Translations under genes and position numbers: made by a program
Part shown: one piece after another, positions 46,941 to 54,947 of the stretch
How positions within the stretch are numbered: the first letter of the stretch is position 1
Layout: each line of letters opens with the position of its first letter
Assembly (NCBI RefSeq): GCF_041435015.1
Contig: NZ_CP107989.1
Location: 7,130,001-7,194,000, forward strand
Reading direction: 5' to 3'
Length of the DNA: 64,000 bases
Source: Streptomyces canus
Lineage (GTDB): Bacteria; Actinomycetota; Actinomycetes; Streptomycetales; Streptomycetaceae
Notes under the pieces: model-generated
Databases searched by the model: none
Seen by the model: the letters and a program-made list of their open reading frames with translations, nothing else
What the model was told of the DNA's origin: nothing

Positions 46941-48320
46941 TCACCCGGCCACCTCGCCGATGGAGGCTCCGCGCACCGCCCCCGCCGGCTCCCCCGGCCG
47001 CTCCGGCGCCACCGACTCGACCGGCAGCTCGGCCCGCACCACGAATCCGCCCCGTGACCCCGGGCCCGCCTCCAACGACCCACCGGCCGCGGCCAGCCGC
47101 TCGGCGAGCCCCTTGAGACCGGTGCCGCCGACGACCGGGATGGACACCGTGCCGGCGTTCTCAACCCCGCACTCACCCCCGCACTCACCTCCGCGTTCAC
47201 GCACGGTCGGCGCCGTGCCCGCCGCCGCCCCCCGGCCGTCGTCCCAGACCCGCAGCCGTACCCGTTCCGCCGAGCCCCGCACGGAGATCTCGCAGCGCTC
47301 CGCCCCGCTGTGCCGTACCGCGTTGGTGACCGCCTCGCGGACCACCCAGCCCAGCAGGGCCTCGGTCTGGGCCGCGAGCGGGTGGCCGGAGCGGTGGACG
47401 ACCGGCTCGATGCCCGCGGCGCGCAGGGCCGAGGCGGCCAGGTCGAGGTCCGCGCTGAGGCTGCCCTCGCGGTAGCCGGTCACCGCCTCGCGGATCTCGG
47501 TGAGCGCCTGGCGGCCGACCGACTCGATGTCGGAGACCTGGACGAGCGCCGCGTCCAGATCGCGGGGGGCGAGGCGCCGGACCGCCTCCGACTTCACCAC
47601 GATCACCGACAGGGTGTGCCCGAGCAGGTCGTGCAGATCGCGGGAGAACCGCATCCGCTCCTCCTCGACCGCACGCCGGGCCAGTTCCTCGCGGGCCTCC
47701 CGCAACTGCCGTACCGCCTCGGAGAGGGACATGATCGCGGCCGTCACCATCGTGGAGATCCACGTGGCGTACGCGGTGTCGAGTCCGCCCCAGCCGTCGC
47801 GGTAGACGGAGACCGCGCCGGCGACCACGGCCACCACCGCACCCACCCACCGCAGGTGCGGCAACCGCACGACCGCGCCCGTCGCGAGGCCGAACAGGGG
47901 GAAGAACAGCAGCCAGTTGCCGCCGTACGCCATCGCCAGACCGCAGGTGACCAGGCCCATCAACACCAGCGCCACCCGGGTGGAGACCGCGTCCCGGGTC
48001 TGCTTGTGGAACGAGCGGAAGGCGACGTAGATGTAGAGCGAGTTGAACGTGAGCAGCCCCAGGCCGCCGATCCACGGGTTGGAGGCCTCGCCCTGGAAGA
48101 GGTTGGAGAAGGCGCCCATCCCCAACAGCAGCCACGGCAGCAGACCGAAGCCGCTGCCCAGGCCCGCGTTCGTGGGGACCTCCCCGGCCCGCTGCGCGGC
48201 CTTGTACTCGGCGTTGAGGCGCTGCTTGTTCGCCTCGTAGTACCGCTGGTGCTTCCGCGCCTCGCGGACCTTCTCGCGGATCTCGTCCACGCGGCACGAG
48301 AGCTTGTCCCCTGTTGTCAT
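46941..48320 (-). CDS. DesK-type sensor histidine kinase
   Basis: A 459-residue kinase. About four to six membrane segments (FGLLPWLLLGMGAFSNLF to GAVVAVVAGAVSVYR), then the HisKA_3 phosphoacceptor helix EERMRFSRDLHDLLGHTLSVIVVKSEAVRR, N-box VVREAVTNAVRHSGA, and G-box GTGLKGLAERLAAAGGSLEAG. A linker ECGGECG repeat is present before the G-box. It pairs with the NarL regulator 112 bases downstream. Stimulus unknown; relatives sense membrane state. ATG at 48320. Confidence 0.9.
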   Translation of the reverse strand: MTTGDKLSCRVDEIREKVREARKHQRYYEANKQRLNAEYKAAQRAGEVPTNAGLGSGFGLLPWLLLGMGAFSNLFQGEASNPWIGGLGLLTFNSLYIYVAFRSFHKQTRDAVSTRVALVLMGLVTCGLAMAYGGNWLLFFPLFGLATGAVVRLPHLRWVGAVVAVVAGAVSVYRDGWGGLDTAYATWISTMVTAAIMSLSEAVRQLREAREELARRAVEEERMRFSRDLHDLLGHTLSVIVVKSEAVRRLAPRDLDAALVQVSDIESVGRQALTEIREAVTGYREGSLSADLDLAASALRAAGIEPVVHRSGHPLAAQTEALLGWVVREAVTNAVRHSGAERCEISVRGSAERVRLRVWDDGRGAAAGTAPTVRERGGECGGECGVENAGTVSIPVVGGTGLKGLAERLAAAGGSLEAGPGSRGGFVVRAELPVESVAPERPGEPAGAVRGASIGEVAG

Positions 48321-48463
48321 ACCGACGACGCTACGTCTCGCGGACTCCGCCCGGCAGATGTGCGTGTACGGACTCGGGCAGTACAAATGTCACGGTGCCG
48401 GAACCCGGGGCGAGACCCGCCTGACGACCCATCCGACACTCACCTGACACTCCGTCAGGAGTC

Positions 48464-48519
48464 TTCACAACTGCGGTGGGCTCGGCTATACAGAGGGCGC
48501 CGGACTGGAACGCGTTCTA
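48464..48519 (+). promoter_or_regulatory. Promoter with perfect KstR-type operator
   Basis: TTCACA at 48464-48469 and TATACA at 48487-48492 are spaced by exactly 17 bases, a convincing -35/-10 pair. TGGAACGCGTTCTA at 48506-48519 matches all eight fixed positions of TnnAACnnGTTnnA and lies just past the expected start point, an ideal place for a repressor. It serves the MaoC hydratase/ADH/SDR operon. Confidence 0.7.
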
Positions 48520-48534
48520 GATCGGCCCGCGACG

Positions 48535-48574
48535 ACCTCGGTGCGGCCGACGGTGCGGACGGCCGTACCGAGGT
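48535..48574 (+). promoter_or_regulatory. Leader hairpin between the KstR-type site and the hydratase gene
   Basis: Arms ACCTCGGTGCGGCCG (48535-48549) and CGGCCGTACCGAGGT (48560-48574) pair over 15 bases with one mismatch and a 10-base loop. It lies about 40 bases after the predicted transcription start and 43 bases before the hydratase ATG. It could attenuate or protect the transcript. No riboswitch signature was recognised. Confidence 0.5.
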
Positions 48575-48616
48575 CTTGACTCCGCCACGGTCGGATCCGC
48601 CACTGTCAGGAGCCGT

Positions 48617-49492
48617 ATGCCCATCGACGCAGCCAAGGCCCTCGCCGCCGAGCCCCGGACCGGCGAGATCTCCTGGAACACCAAGGACGTCCAGCTCTAC
48701 CACCTCGGCATCGGGGCGGGCTCGCATCCTGACAAACCCAGCCCCGCCACCGATCCCGACGAACTGCGCTACACCCTCGAATCCCGGCTGCACGTCCTGC
48801 CGAGCTTCGCCACGGTGGCGGGCTCGGGGGCGCCGGGAGTGATCAGCGGTCTGTCCTTGCCCGGCATCGACGTCGATCTCGCCAAGGTCCTGCACGGCGG
48901 CCAGGCACTGACCATCCATCGTCCCCTCCCCGCCGAGGGCACGGCGACCGCCACCCACCGCATCGCCGCCGTGTACGACAAGGGCAAGGCGGCCGTCCTG
49001 GTCATGCGGACCGATGTCGCGGACGCCGAGGGCCCGTTGTGGACCAACGACGCCCAGATCTTCGTACGGGGGGAAGGCGGCTGGGGTGGCGACCGAGGGC
49101 CCTCCGCCCGCCTCGACCCCCCGGCCGGCGAGCCCGACCGGACCGTGCAGCGCCCCATCCGCGAGGACCAGGCCCTGCTCTACCGCCTCTCCGGCGACTG
49201 GAACCCGCTGCACGCCGACCCGGAGTTCGCCAAGGTCGCCGGGTTCGAACGGCCCATCCTGCACGGGCTGTGCACCTACGGCATGACGCTCAAGGCGGTC
49301 GTCGACACGCTGCTCGGCGGGGACGTGACCCGGGTGCGGTCGTATGTCACCCGGTTCGCCGGGGTCGTGTACCCCGGGGAGACCCTGCGGATCCGTATGT
49401 GGCACACGCCGGAGTCCACCCGGGTCGCCGTCGGCGCGGTCGAGCGGGACGACGCGCCCGTCCTCGCCGACACCATCGTCGAACACTCCTGA
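48617..49492 (+). CDS. MaoC-type (R)-specific enoyl-CoA hydratase, Hsd4B-like
   Basis: A 291-residue double-hotdog hydratase. The N-terminal hotdog is non-catalytic; the C-terminal half has the hydratase-2 motif SGDWNPLHADPEFAKVAGFERPILHGLCTYG with the catalytic Asp and His. Such two-domain enzymes hydrate 2-enoyl-CoA intermediates. The length and motif match mycobacterial Hsd4B of cholesterol side-chain beta-oxidation. ATG at 48617 follows CAGGAG. It is first in an operon with a Zn-ADH and an SDR behind a perfect KstR-type site, supporting a sterol side-chain role. Confidence 0.87.
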   Translation: MPIDAAKALAAEPRTGEISWNTKDVQLYHLGIGAGSHPDKPSPATDPDELRYTLESRLHVLPSFATVAGSGAPGVISGLSLPGIDVDLAKVLHGGQALTIHRPLPAEGTATATHRIAAVYDKGKAAVLVMRTDVADAEGPLWTNDAQIFVRGEGGWGGDRGPSARLDPPAGEPDRTVQRPIREDQALLYRLSGDWNPLHADPEFAKVAGFERPILHGLCTYGMTLKAVVDTLLGGDVTRVRSYVTRFAGVVYPGETLRIRMWHTPESTRVAVGAVERDDAPVLADTIVEHS

Positions 49493-49523
49493 ACCCAGAA
49501 CGCCGTACGAGGGGAGCCGCACC

Positions 49524-50600
49524 ATGCGCGCAGCCGTACTGCACGAGATCGGCCAGGAAAAGCTCGAGGTCCTCGATGACGTCGAGGCGGTGGGCTTCGG
49601 ACCCGGCAGGGTACGGATCAGGGTCCGGGCCACCGGACTGTGCCACTCGGACCTGTCCGCCATGGCCGGGGTCCTCCCGCAGCCCGCGCCCTTCGTCCCC
49701 GGACACGAAGGCGCGGGCGAGATCCTCGAAGTCGGGCAAGGCGTCAGCCACTTGAAGGCCGGCGACCGGGTCGTCGTCTGCTGGCTGCCCGCCTGCGGTG
49801 CCTGTCCCGCCTGCAAGCGCGGCCAGACCGAACTGTGCCTGGCCGGCTTCATGAACGCGGGCACCCCCAACTTCCGGCGCTCCGGCGGCGATGTGTTCGG
49901 CTTCGCGGGCACCGGCACCTTCACCGAGGAGGTCGTCGTCGACGCGGGCTGCGCGGTGCCGATACCCGACGACGTGCCCTTCGACATCGCGGCACTGATC
50001 GGCTGCGGGGTCACCACCGGACTCGGCGCCGCGCTCAACACCGCGGACGTGGAGGCCGGTTCGTCGGTCGCCGTCATCGGCTGCGGCGGCGTCGGCATCT
50101 CCGCCATCCAGGGGGCCCGTCTCAAGGGAGCCGCCGAGATCGTCGCCGTCGACCCGGTCGCCTCGCGCCGCGAGGCCGCCCTCGAGTTCGGCGCCACCCG
50201 AGCCGTCTCCCCGGACGAACTGGCCGACGCCAAACAGCAGGTGACCGCGGGCGAGGGCTTCGACTACGTGTTCGAGGTCGTCGGCAAGTCGGCGACCGCC
50301 AGGACGGCGTACGAGACCACCCGGCGCGGCGGCACCCTCGTCGTCGTCGGCGCGGGCGCCATGGACGACTTCCTCCAGCTCAACATGTTCGAGCTGTTCT
50401 TCGACGAGAAGCGCATCCTGCCGTCCATGTACGGCGGTGGGGACGTCCTGCGCTCCTACGAACGGACCATCGCCCTGTGGCGGGCCGGCCGCGTCGACCT
50501 GGACCGTCTGATCACCCACCGGGTGCCGCTGAGCGAGATCAACGAGGCGCTCGACCAGATGCGCACGGGAGCCTCGCTCCGTACGTGCATCGAGATCTGA
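49524..50600 (+). CDS. Zinc-dependent alcohol dehydrogenase (MDR family)
   Basis: A 358-residue medium-chain dehydrogenase. Catalytic zinc ligands in TGLCHSDLSAM and GHEGAGEIL, structural zinc Cys cluster in PACGACPACKRGQTELC, Rossmann AVIGCGGVGISAIQGARLKGA and AVDP for NAD+. Length and motifs are complete. It lies 31 bases after the hydratase stop (ATG with GGGGAG) and 8 bases before the SDR. In sterol catabolism it could oxidise the side-chain alcohol; other alcohols are possible. Confidence 0.9.
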   Translation: MRAAVLHEIGQEKLEVLDDVEAVGFGPGRVRIRVRATGLCHSDLSAMAGVLPQPAPFVPGHEGAGEILEVGQGVSHLKAGDRVVVCWLPACGACPACKRGQTELCLAGFMNAGTPNFRRSGGDVFGFAGTGTFTEEVVVDAGCAVPIPDDVPFDIAALIGCGVTTGLGAALNTADVEAGSSVAVIGCGGVGISAIQGARLKGAAEIVAVDPVASRREAALEFGATRAVSPDELADAKQQVTAGEGFDYVFEVVGKSATARTAYETTRRGGTLVVVGAGAMDDFLQLNMFELFFDEKRILPSMYGGGDVLRSYERTIALWRAGRVDLDRLITHRVPLSEINEALDQMRTGASLRTCIEI

Positions 50601-50608
50601 GGGCCGCG

Positions 50609-51553
50609 ATGACCGAGCCACTGCCCCTCGAAGGGCTCACGGCGATCGTCACCGGCGCGGGCCGGGGGCTGGGCCGGGCCGAGGCGATGGAGCTGGCCCG
50701 GCTCGGCGCTGCCGTGGTCGTCAACGACTACGGACAGCCGGGCCGGGACGGTTCCGGCGAGGCCTCCGCGGGCCCCGCCGAGCAGGTCGCCGACGAGATC
50801 CGGGCCGCGGGCGGCCAGGCCGTCGCCCACACCGGCGATGTCGCCGACCACCAACAGGCCGGTCGGCTCGTCGGGTTGGCGATCGCCGAGTTCGGCAAGC
50901 TCGACATCCTCGTCAACAACGCGGGCATCCTGCGCGACCGCATGGTCTTCTCCATGACCGAGGGCGAGTGGGACGCGGTGATCCGGGTCCACCTCAAGGG
51001 CCACTTCAACACGACCCGGTTCGCGGCCGCCCACTGGCGGGAGCGGTCCAAGGCGGCGGCAGGGCCGGTGTACGGCCGTATCGTGAACACCTCCTCGGAG
51101 GCGTTCCTCGCCGGGTCCGCGGGACAGCCCAACTACGCGGCCGCCAAAGGCGGAATCGTCGGGCTCACCACCTCGACGGCCCTCGCACTCGCCAAGTACG
51201 GCGTGACGGCCAACGCCATCTGCCCGCGTGCCCGCACCCGGATGACCGAGGACGTCTTCGCCGGCCTCGAGCAGCCCGAGTCGGGACTCGACCCCCTCGC
51301 CCCCGAGCATGTCGCCCCGCTCGTCGGCTACTTGGCCTCACCGGCGGCCGAGCGCGTCAACGGCCAGCTGATGGTCGTCCACGGAGGGATGGTCGTGGTC
51401 GTCGAACGACCGCGGGTGCAGGCCAAGTTCGACAGCAAGCAGGACACCTTCACCTACGACGAACTGGACGCCCTCCTCACCCCGCACTACGCGCGGCGGC
51501 CGGCGGAGGAGACGTTCGCGGCGGCCGAAGTGCTGGGACTCAAAAGGGAGTGA
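50609..51553 (+). CDS. SDR dehydrogenase, Hsd4A-like 3-hydroxyacyl-CoA dehydrogenase
   Basis: A 314-residue SDR. NAD+ site TGAGRGLGRAEAME, substrate region DILVNNAGILRDRMVFSMTEGEW, catalytic Ser in NTSSEAF, Tyr-Lys in PNYAAAKGG. A C-terminal extension (VVVVERPRVQAKFDSKQDTF) and the length match mycobacterial Hsd4A (17-beta-HSD-like), which oxidises 3-hydroxy-CoA intermediates of the sterol side chain. It is last in the KstR-site operon, followed by a strong terminator. Confidence 0.88.
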   Translation: MTEPLPLEGLTAIVTGAGRGLGRAEAMELARLGAAVVVNDYGQPGRDGSGEASAGPAEQVADEIRAAGGQAVAHTGDVADHQQAGRLVGLAIAEFGKLDILVNNAGILRDRMVFSMTEGEWDAVIRVHLKGHFNTTRFAAAHWRERSKAAAGPVYGRIVNTSSEAFLAGSAGQPNYAAAKGGIVGLTTSTALALAKYGVTANAICPRARTRMTEDVFAGLEQPESGLDPLAPEHVAPLVGYLASPAAERVNGQLMVVHGGMVVVVERPRVQAKFDSKQDTFTYDELDALLTPHYARRPAEETFAAAEVLGLKRE

Positions 51554-51570
51554 AGGGGAGTGGACGCGCA

Positions 51571-51602
51571 ACGGCCCGCTCCTAGGACAAGGAGCGGGCC
51601 GT
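51571..51602. terminator. Strong bidirectional terminator
   Basis: A perfect 13-base inverted repeat, ACGGCCCGCTCCT (51571-51583) and AGGAGCGGGCCGT (51590-51602), with a 6-base loop. It lies 18 bases after the SDR stop and 17 bases after the stop of the convergent small gene, so it serves both. Confidence 0.9.
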
Positions 51603-51618
51603 GTGTCGTCGTCTGCCC

Positions 51619-51771
51619 TCAGGCCGCGGCCTCGGTCTGCTCGACCGACTTGCGGTGACGGCCACGCGGGGCCGTCTCGCTGTCCTGGACCGAGACCGGA
51701 CCCCGGTGCTTACCGTGGCCCGTGGACTCCTGGACGTCTGCAGTCGACTGGTTCGTGCTGGCGTCGCTCAT
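51619..51771 (-). CDS. Small basic protein of 50 residues, unknown function
   Basis: ATG at 51771 and stop at 51619 give MSDASTNQSTADVQESTGHG, then KHRGPVSVQDSETAPRGRHR and KSVEQTEAAA. Short, Ser/Thr-, His- and Arg-rich, with related GHGKHRG and PRGRHRK stretches; no signal or membrane segment. Codon third positions are GC-rich and it ends exactly before the shared terminator, both arguing it is real. The ribosome site is weak (GGGG). Conserved small proteins of this kind are known in Streptomyces without function. Confidence 0.68.
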   Translation of the reverse strand: MSDASTNQSTADVQESTGHGKHRGPVSVQDSETAPRGRHRKSVEQTEAAA

Positions 51772-51868
51772 GGAAGAAATTCACCCCGTCAACATGATCT
51801 TTCTTTACAGCGGGGCGAGTTTAACCGGCGCACCACGGGCCGAATCCAGGCGGCCGGGCCAACCGGCA

Positions 51869-53149
51869 CTACTTCGTTACAAGATTGCCCAACGGGGCTT
51901 GCTGCAAAGGCACAGGACGTGCCACGACAGGCTCCGGAGGACCCGGTTCGGGCGACCGCGCGGCCGTACCGCCGCCGCCCTCCGGATCCTCCGGGCCCGC
52001 GTCCCCCGCCCCCGTACCCCCCGTTCCCCCCGGGCCCTCCGCCTCCCCGGTGAGGGCCCCGCTCCTCGGTGCCGCCGCCCACCGCGCCACCCCGCACGGC
52101 GCGTCCGCCGTCGCGTACGGCAGGAGCAGTTCACCGGCCTCGGTCCACAGCCCGGAACCCGCCAACCACCCCTCGGGCCCCGCCAGATGCTGGACCTGCC
52201 GTGCGGCGGGCCGCCACACACCCACCCAGCTGCCCATCGGGCCGTCGATCCGCAGTGCCACCCCGCAGCACTCCGGCGTCAGCACCTGCCCCGGCTGGAT
52301 CGCGAACGGCGTCACCGCGCAGTCCGGCACGCGCAGGCACTCCGGGAACCGCACCGGGAACGTGCTGCCCAGCACCCCCCAGCCCAGCCGCGCGCGCCCA
52401 GGAGAGGGCGCGTCCGAGGAGATCAGCAGCAGCCCGCTGTCCGGGTCGGCCAGCAGCAGCCGGTCATCGCTGCCGTCGGCGATCTGCAGCAGCGGCGACA
52501 CCTCCCCGCCGCGCCCCAGATCGACCACGACCGCCTTGGTCCGCCCGCCGAGCTCACGGTCCAGGGCCAGCATCCGCCCGGTCCGGTCCAGCCACACCCC
52601 GCCCGAGCACCGCCCCGGCATCTCCGCGAGGTGTTCCGGCCCGAAGGCACCGCCCGCCACCAGCCACACGGCACTGGAGCGTGGGCCCACGGCGAGGGCG
52701 TACGCCTTCTCACCACCCGGCGCCGGCGGCAGCAGCCGTAGGATCGTTTCCTCCCCCGGGCACTCGACCGCGCCCAGCGGCAGCTCACCGGTCGTCGGGC
52801 CGGTCGGGTAGAGCAGCGAGAAGGCGTGCCGTCCGTCCGCGAACCGCCTGATCAGCACCCGTCCGTCGCCCATCGGCTGCACCTCGGTGCCGGGCTCCTC
52901 GGGCTGGTTGCCCGGCAGCGGCACCGCGTAGGGCTCCGGACCGTCCAGCGTCCAGCGCTCCGGGAACCAGGAGCCGCCTTCCTGGGCGAGACGGGCCGCG
53001 TAGGAGCCGTCGACGGTGATCACACACTCGGTCCGCGGCGTCTTCCCGTTCTCGTTCCCGTTCTCGGCGATCGCGTACTCCGTCCGCGGGGTCTCCCCGT
53101 CCTCGTTCTCGTCGTTCGCCGCCGCGGGTTCGATGGCACAGGCCGTCAT
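51869..53149 (-). CDS. Large conserved hypothetical protein, possible beta-propeller
   Basis: A 426-residue protein without a signal peptide. Blocks such as GDGRVLIRRFADGRHAFSLLYPTG, AYALAVGPRSSAVWLVAGG, GVWLDRTGRMLALDREL and VGVWRPAARQVQHLAGP look like repeated beta strands of a propeller. The N-terminus contains a 17-residue tandem duplication (GETPRTEYAI and GKTPRTECVI), and the C-terminus is a Pro/Gly-rich disordered tail. ATG at 53149 has GGAGGTGA. Function unknown; it is next to the Nif3-like gene but divergent. Confidence 0.72.
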   Translation of the reverse strand: MTACAIEPAAANDENEDGETPRTEYAIAENGNENGKTPRTECVITVDGSYAARLAQEGGSWFPERWTLDGPEPYAVPLPGNQPEEPGTEVQPMGDGRVLIRRFADGRHAFSLLYPTGPTTGELPLGAVECPGEETILRLLPPAPGGEKAYALAVGPRSSAVWLVAGGAFGPEHLAEMPGRCSGGVWLDRTGRMLALDRELGGRTKAVVVDLGRGGEVSPLLQIADGSDDRLLLADPDSGLLLISSDAPSPGRARLGWGVLGSTFPVRFPECLRVPDCAVTPFAIQPGQVLTPECCGVALRIDGPMGSWVGVWRPAARQVQHLAGPEGWLAGSGLWTEAGELLLPYATADAPCGVARWAAAPRSGALTGEAEGPGGTGGTGAGDAGPEDPEGGGGTAARSPEPGPPEPVVARPVPLQQAPLGNLVTK

Positions 53150-53346
53150 CGTCCGGTCACCTCCGGCCACGAAGGTAGTTTTCGCACGCACAGGCGTGGG
53201 ACGGCCGCGCTTCCCCTTCACACAAAGGGGTGGCCCAGGAACGATTCGCCTGAGGAAACCGAGACGACTGTGCTCGCCGGGGCACGGGATCTCGTCGACC
53301 GGCGGCACAGGTTCAGCAGGACAGACCAGGCAGGTAGCCTTTCCCC

Positions 53347-54195
53347 GTGCCCCGTCTGTCTGAAGTCATCGCCGCGCTGGAGAACCTGTGGCCCGCCGCG
53401 CGGGCCGAGTCCTGGGACGCGGTCGGCACCGTCGTGGGCGAACCCGACCAGGAGGTCACGCGGGTCCTCTTCGCCGTCGACCCGGTCCAGGAGATCGTCG
53501 ACGAGGCGGTGAAGCTGGGCGCGGACCTGCTGGTCACCCACCATCCGCTGTACCTCCGGGGCACGACGACCGTGGCGGCCTCGCACTTCAAGGGCCGGGT
53601 CGTCCACACCCTCATCAAGAACGACATCGCGCTGCACGTCGCCCACACCAACGCGGACACCGCCGACCCGGGCGTCTCGGACGCGCTCGCCGGCGCGCTC
53701 GACCTCCGGGTCGTAGGACCGCTGGTGCCGGACCCGACGGACACCTCGGGGCGCCGGGGGCTGGGGCGGGTGTGCGAGGTCGACCCCCCGATGACCGTCC
53801 GCGAGCTCGCCGCCCGGGCCGCCGAGCGCCTGCCCGCCACCGCGCAGGGCATCCGCGTGGCCGGCGACCCCGAGGCCACGGTCCGCACGATCGCCGTCAG
53901 CGGCGGCTCCGGCGACAGCCTCTTCGACCAGGTCCGCGCGTCCGGCGTCGACGCCTTCCTCACCGCGGACCTGCGTCACCACCCGGTGTCCGAGTTCATC
54001 GCGGACCGCGCCCACAGTCCTCTCGCGCTGCTCGACGCGGCGCACTGGGCCACCGAGTGGCCCTGGTGCGAGCTGGCCGCCGCCCAGCTCGACGAGATCT
54101 CCGACCGCCACGGCTGGGACCTGCGCGTGCATGTCTCCAGGACGGTCACCGACCCCTGGACCAGCCACTCCCCTTCACCTGGAGCCCCCAACTGA
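53347..54195 (+). CDS. Nif3-like dinuclear metal-centre protein (GTP cyclohydrolase I type 2 family)
   Basis: A 282-residue Nif3/YbgI-family protein. Metal-site motifs DLLVTHHPLYLRG (His-His), VAHTNADTADPGVSDAL (His/Asp) and FLTADLRHHPVSEF plus LLDAAHWATEW near the C-terminus supply the dinuclear centre ligands. The biochemical role is uncertain in the whole family. GTG start at 53347. Its stop overlaps the CTG start of the zinc-ribbon gene by 3 bases, and the next RNase H gene follows, a conserved housekeeping operon in Streptomyces. Confidence 0.9.
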   Translation: MPRLSEVIAALENLWPAARAESWDAVGTVVGEPDQEVTRVLFAVDPVQEIVDEAVKLGADLLVTHHPLYLRGTTTVAASHFKGRVVHTLIKNDIALHVAHTNADTADPGVSDALAGALDLRVVGPLVPDPTDTSGRRGLGRVCEVDPPMTVRELAARAAERLPATAQGIRVAGDPEATVRTIAVSGGSGDSLFDQVRASGVDAFLTADLRHHPVSEFIADRAHSPLALLDAAHWATEWPWCELAAAQLDEISDRHGWDLRVHVSRTVTDPWTSHSPSPGAPN

Positions 54196-54935
54196 ACGCC
54201 GCGCCCGCCGACCAGATCCGACTTCTCGACGTCCAGGACCTCGACGTCCGCCTCCAGCAGCTCGCCCACAAGCGCAGGTCGCTGCCCGAGCACGCCGAGA
54301 TCGAGTCGCTCACCAAGGACGCCACCCAGCTGCGCGACCTCCTCGTCGCCGCCCAGACCGAGGAGAGCGACACCGCCCGCGAGCAGACCAAGGCCGAGCA
54401 GGACGTGGACCAGGTGCGCCAGCGCGCTACCCGCGACCAGCAGCGCCTGGACTCCGGAGCCGTGACCTCGCCCAAGGACCTGGAGAACCTCCAGCGCGAG
54501 ATCACCTCCCTCGCCAAGCGCCAGGGCGACCTCGAGGACATCGTCCTGGAGGTCATGGAGCGCCTGGAGTCCGCGCAGGAGCGGGTGGCCGAGCTGACCG
54601 GGCGGGTCGCCTCCGTCCAGTCGAAGATCGAGGACGCCACCGCCCGCCGGGACGCGGCCCTCGAAACGCTGGACGGCGACATCGCCTCGGTGACCAAGGA
54701 GCGCGAGGTCATCTCCGCCACCGTCCCCGCCGACCTGCTCAAGCTCTACGACAAGCTCCGCGAGCAGCAGGGCGGCATCGGCGCGGCCAAGCTGTACCAG
54801 CGCACCTGCCAGGGCTGCCGCCAGGAGCTGGCCATCACCGACATCAACGAGATCCGCGCGGCCGCGCCCGACACCGTGGTCCGCTGCGAGAACTGCCGCC
54901 GCATCCTGGTGCGCACGTCCGAGTCCGGCCTGTAA
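54192..54935 (+). CDS. Coiled-coil zinc-ribbon protein (CT398-like), probable CTG start
   Basis: A 247-residue protein. Long coiled coils fill residues 20-180 (QQLAHKRRSLPEHAEIESLT, LENLQREITSLAKRQGDLED, QSKIEDATARRDAALETLDG), followed by the zinc-ribbon CQGCRQEL and CENCRRIL (two CxxC pairs). No ATG, GTG or TTG exists between the previous stop and residue 60 of the domain; CTG at 54192 (TTGGAGCC upstream, CTGA overlap with the Nif3 stop) yields the start expected from homologues (NAAPADQIRLLDVQ). The function is unknown; it is in an operon with Nif3 and an RNase H fusion. Confidence 0.85.
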   Translation: MNAAPADQIRLLDVQDLDVRLQQLAHKRRSLPEHAEIESLTKDATQLRDLLVAAQTEESDTAREQTKAEQDVDQVRQRATRDQQRLDSGAVTSPKDLENLQREITSLAKRQGDLEDIVLEVMERLESAQERVAELTGRVASVQSKIEDATARRDAALETLDGDIASVTKEREVISATVPADLLKLYDKLREQQGGIGAAKLYQRTCQGCRQELAITDINEIRAAAPDTVVRCENCRRILVRTSESGL

Positions 54936-54947
54936 GGAGCGTTGGGC

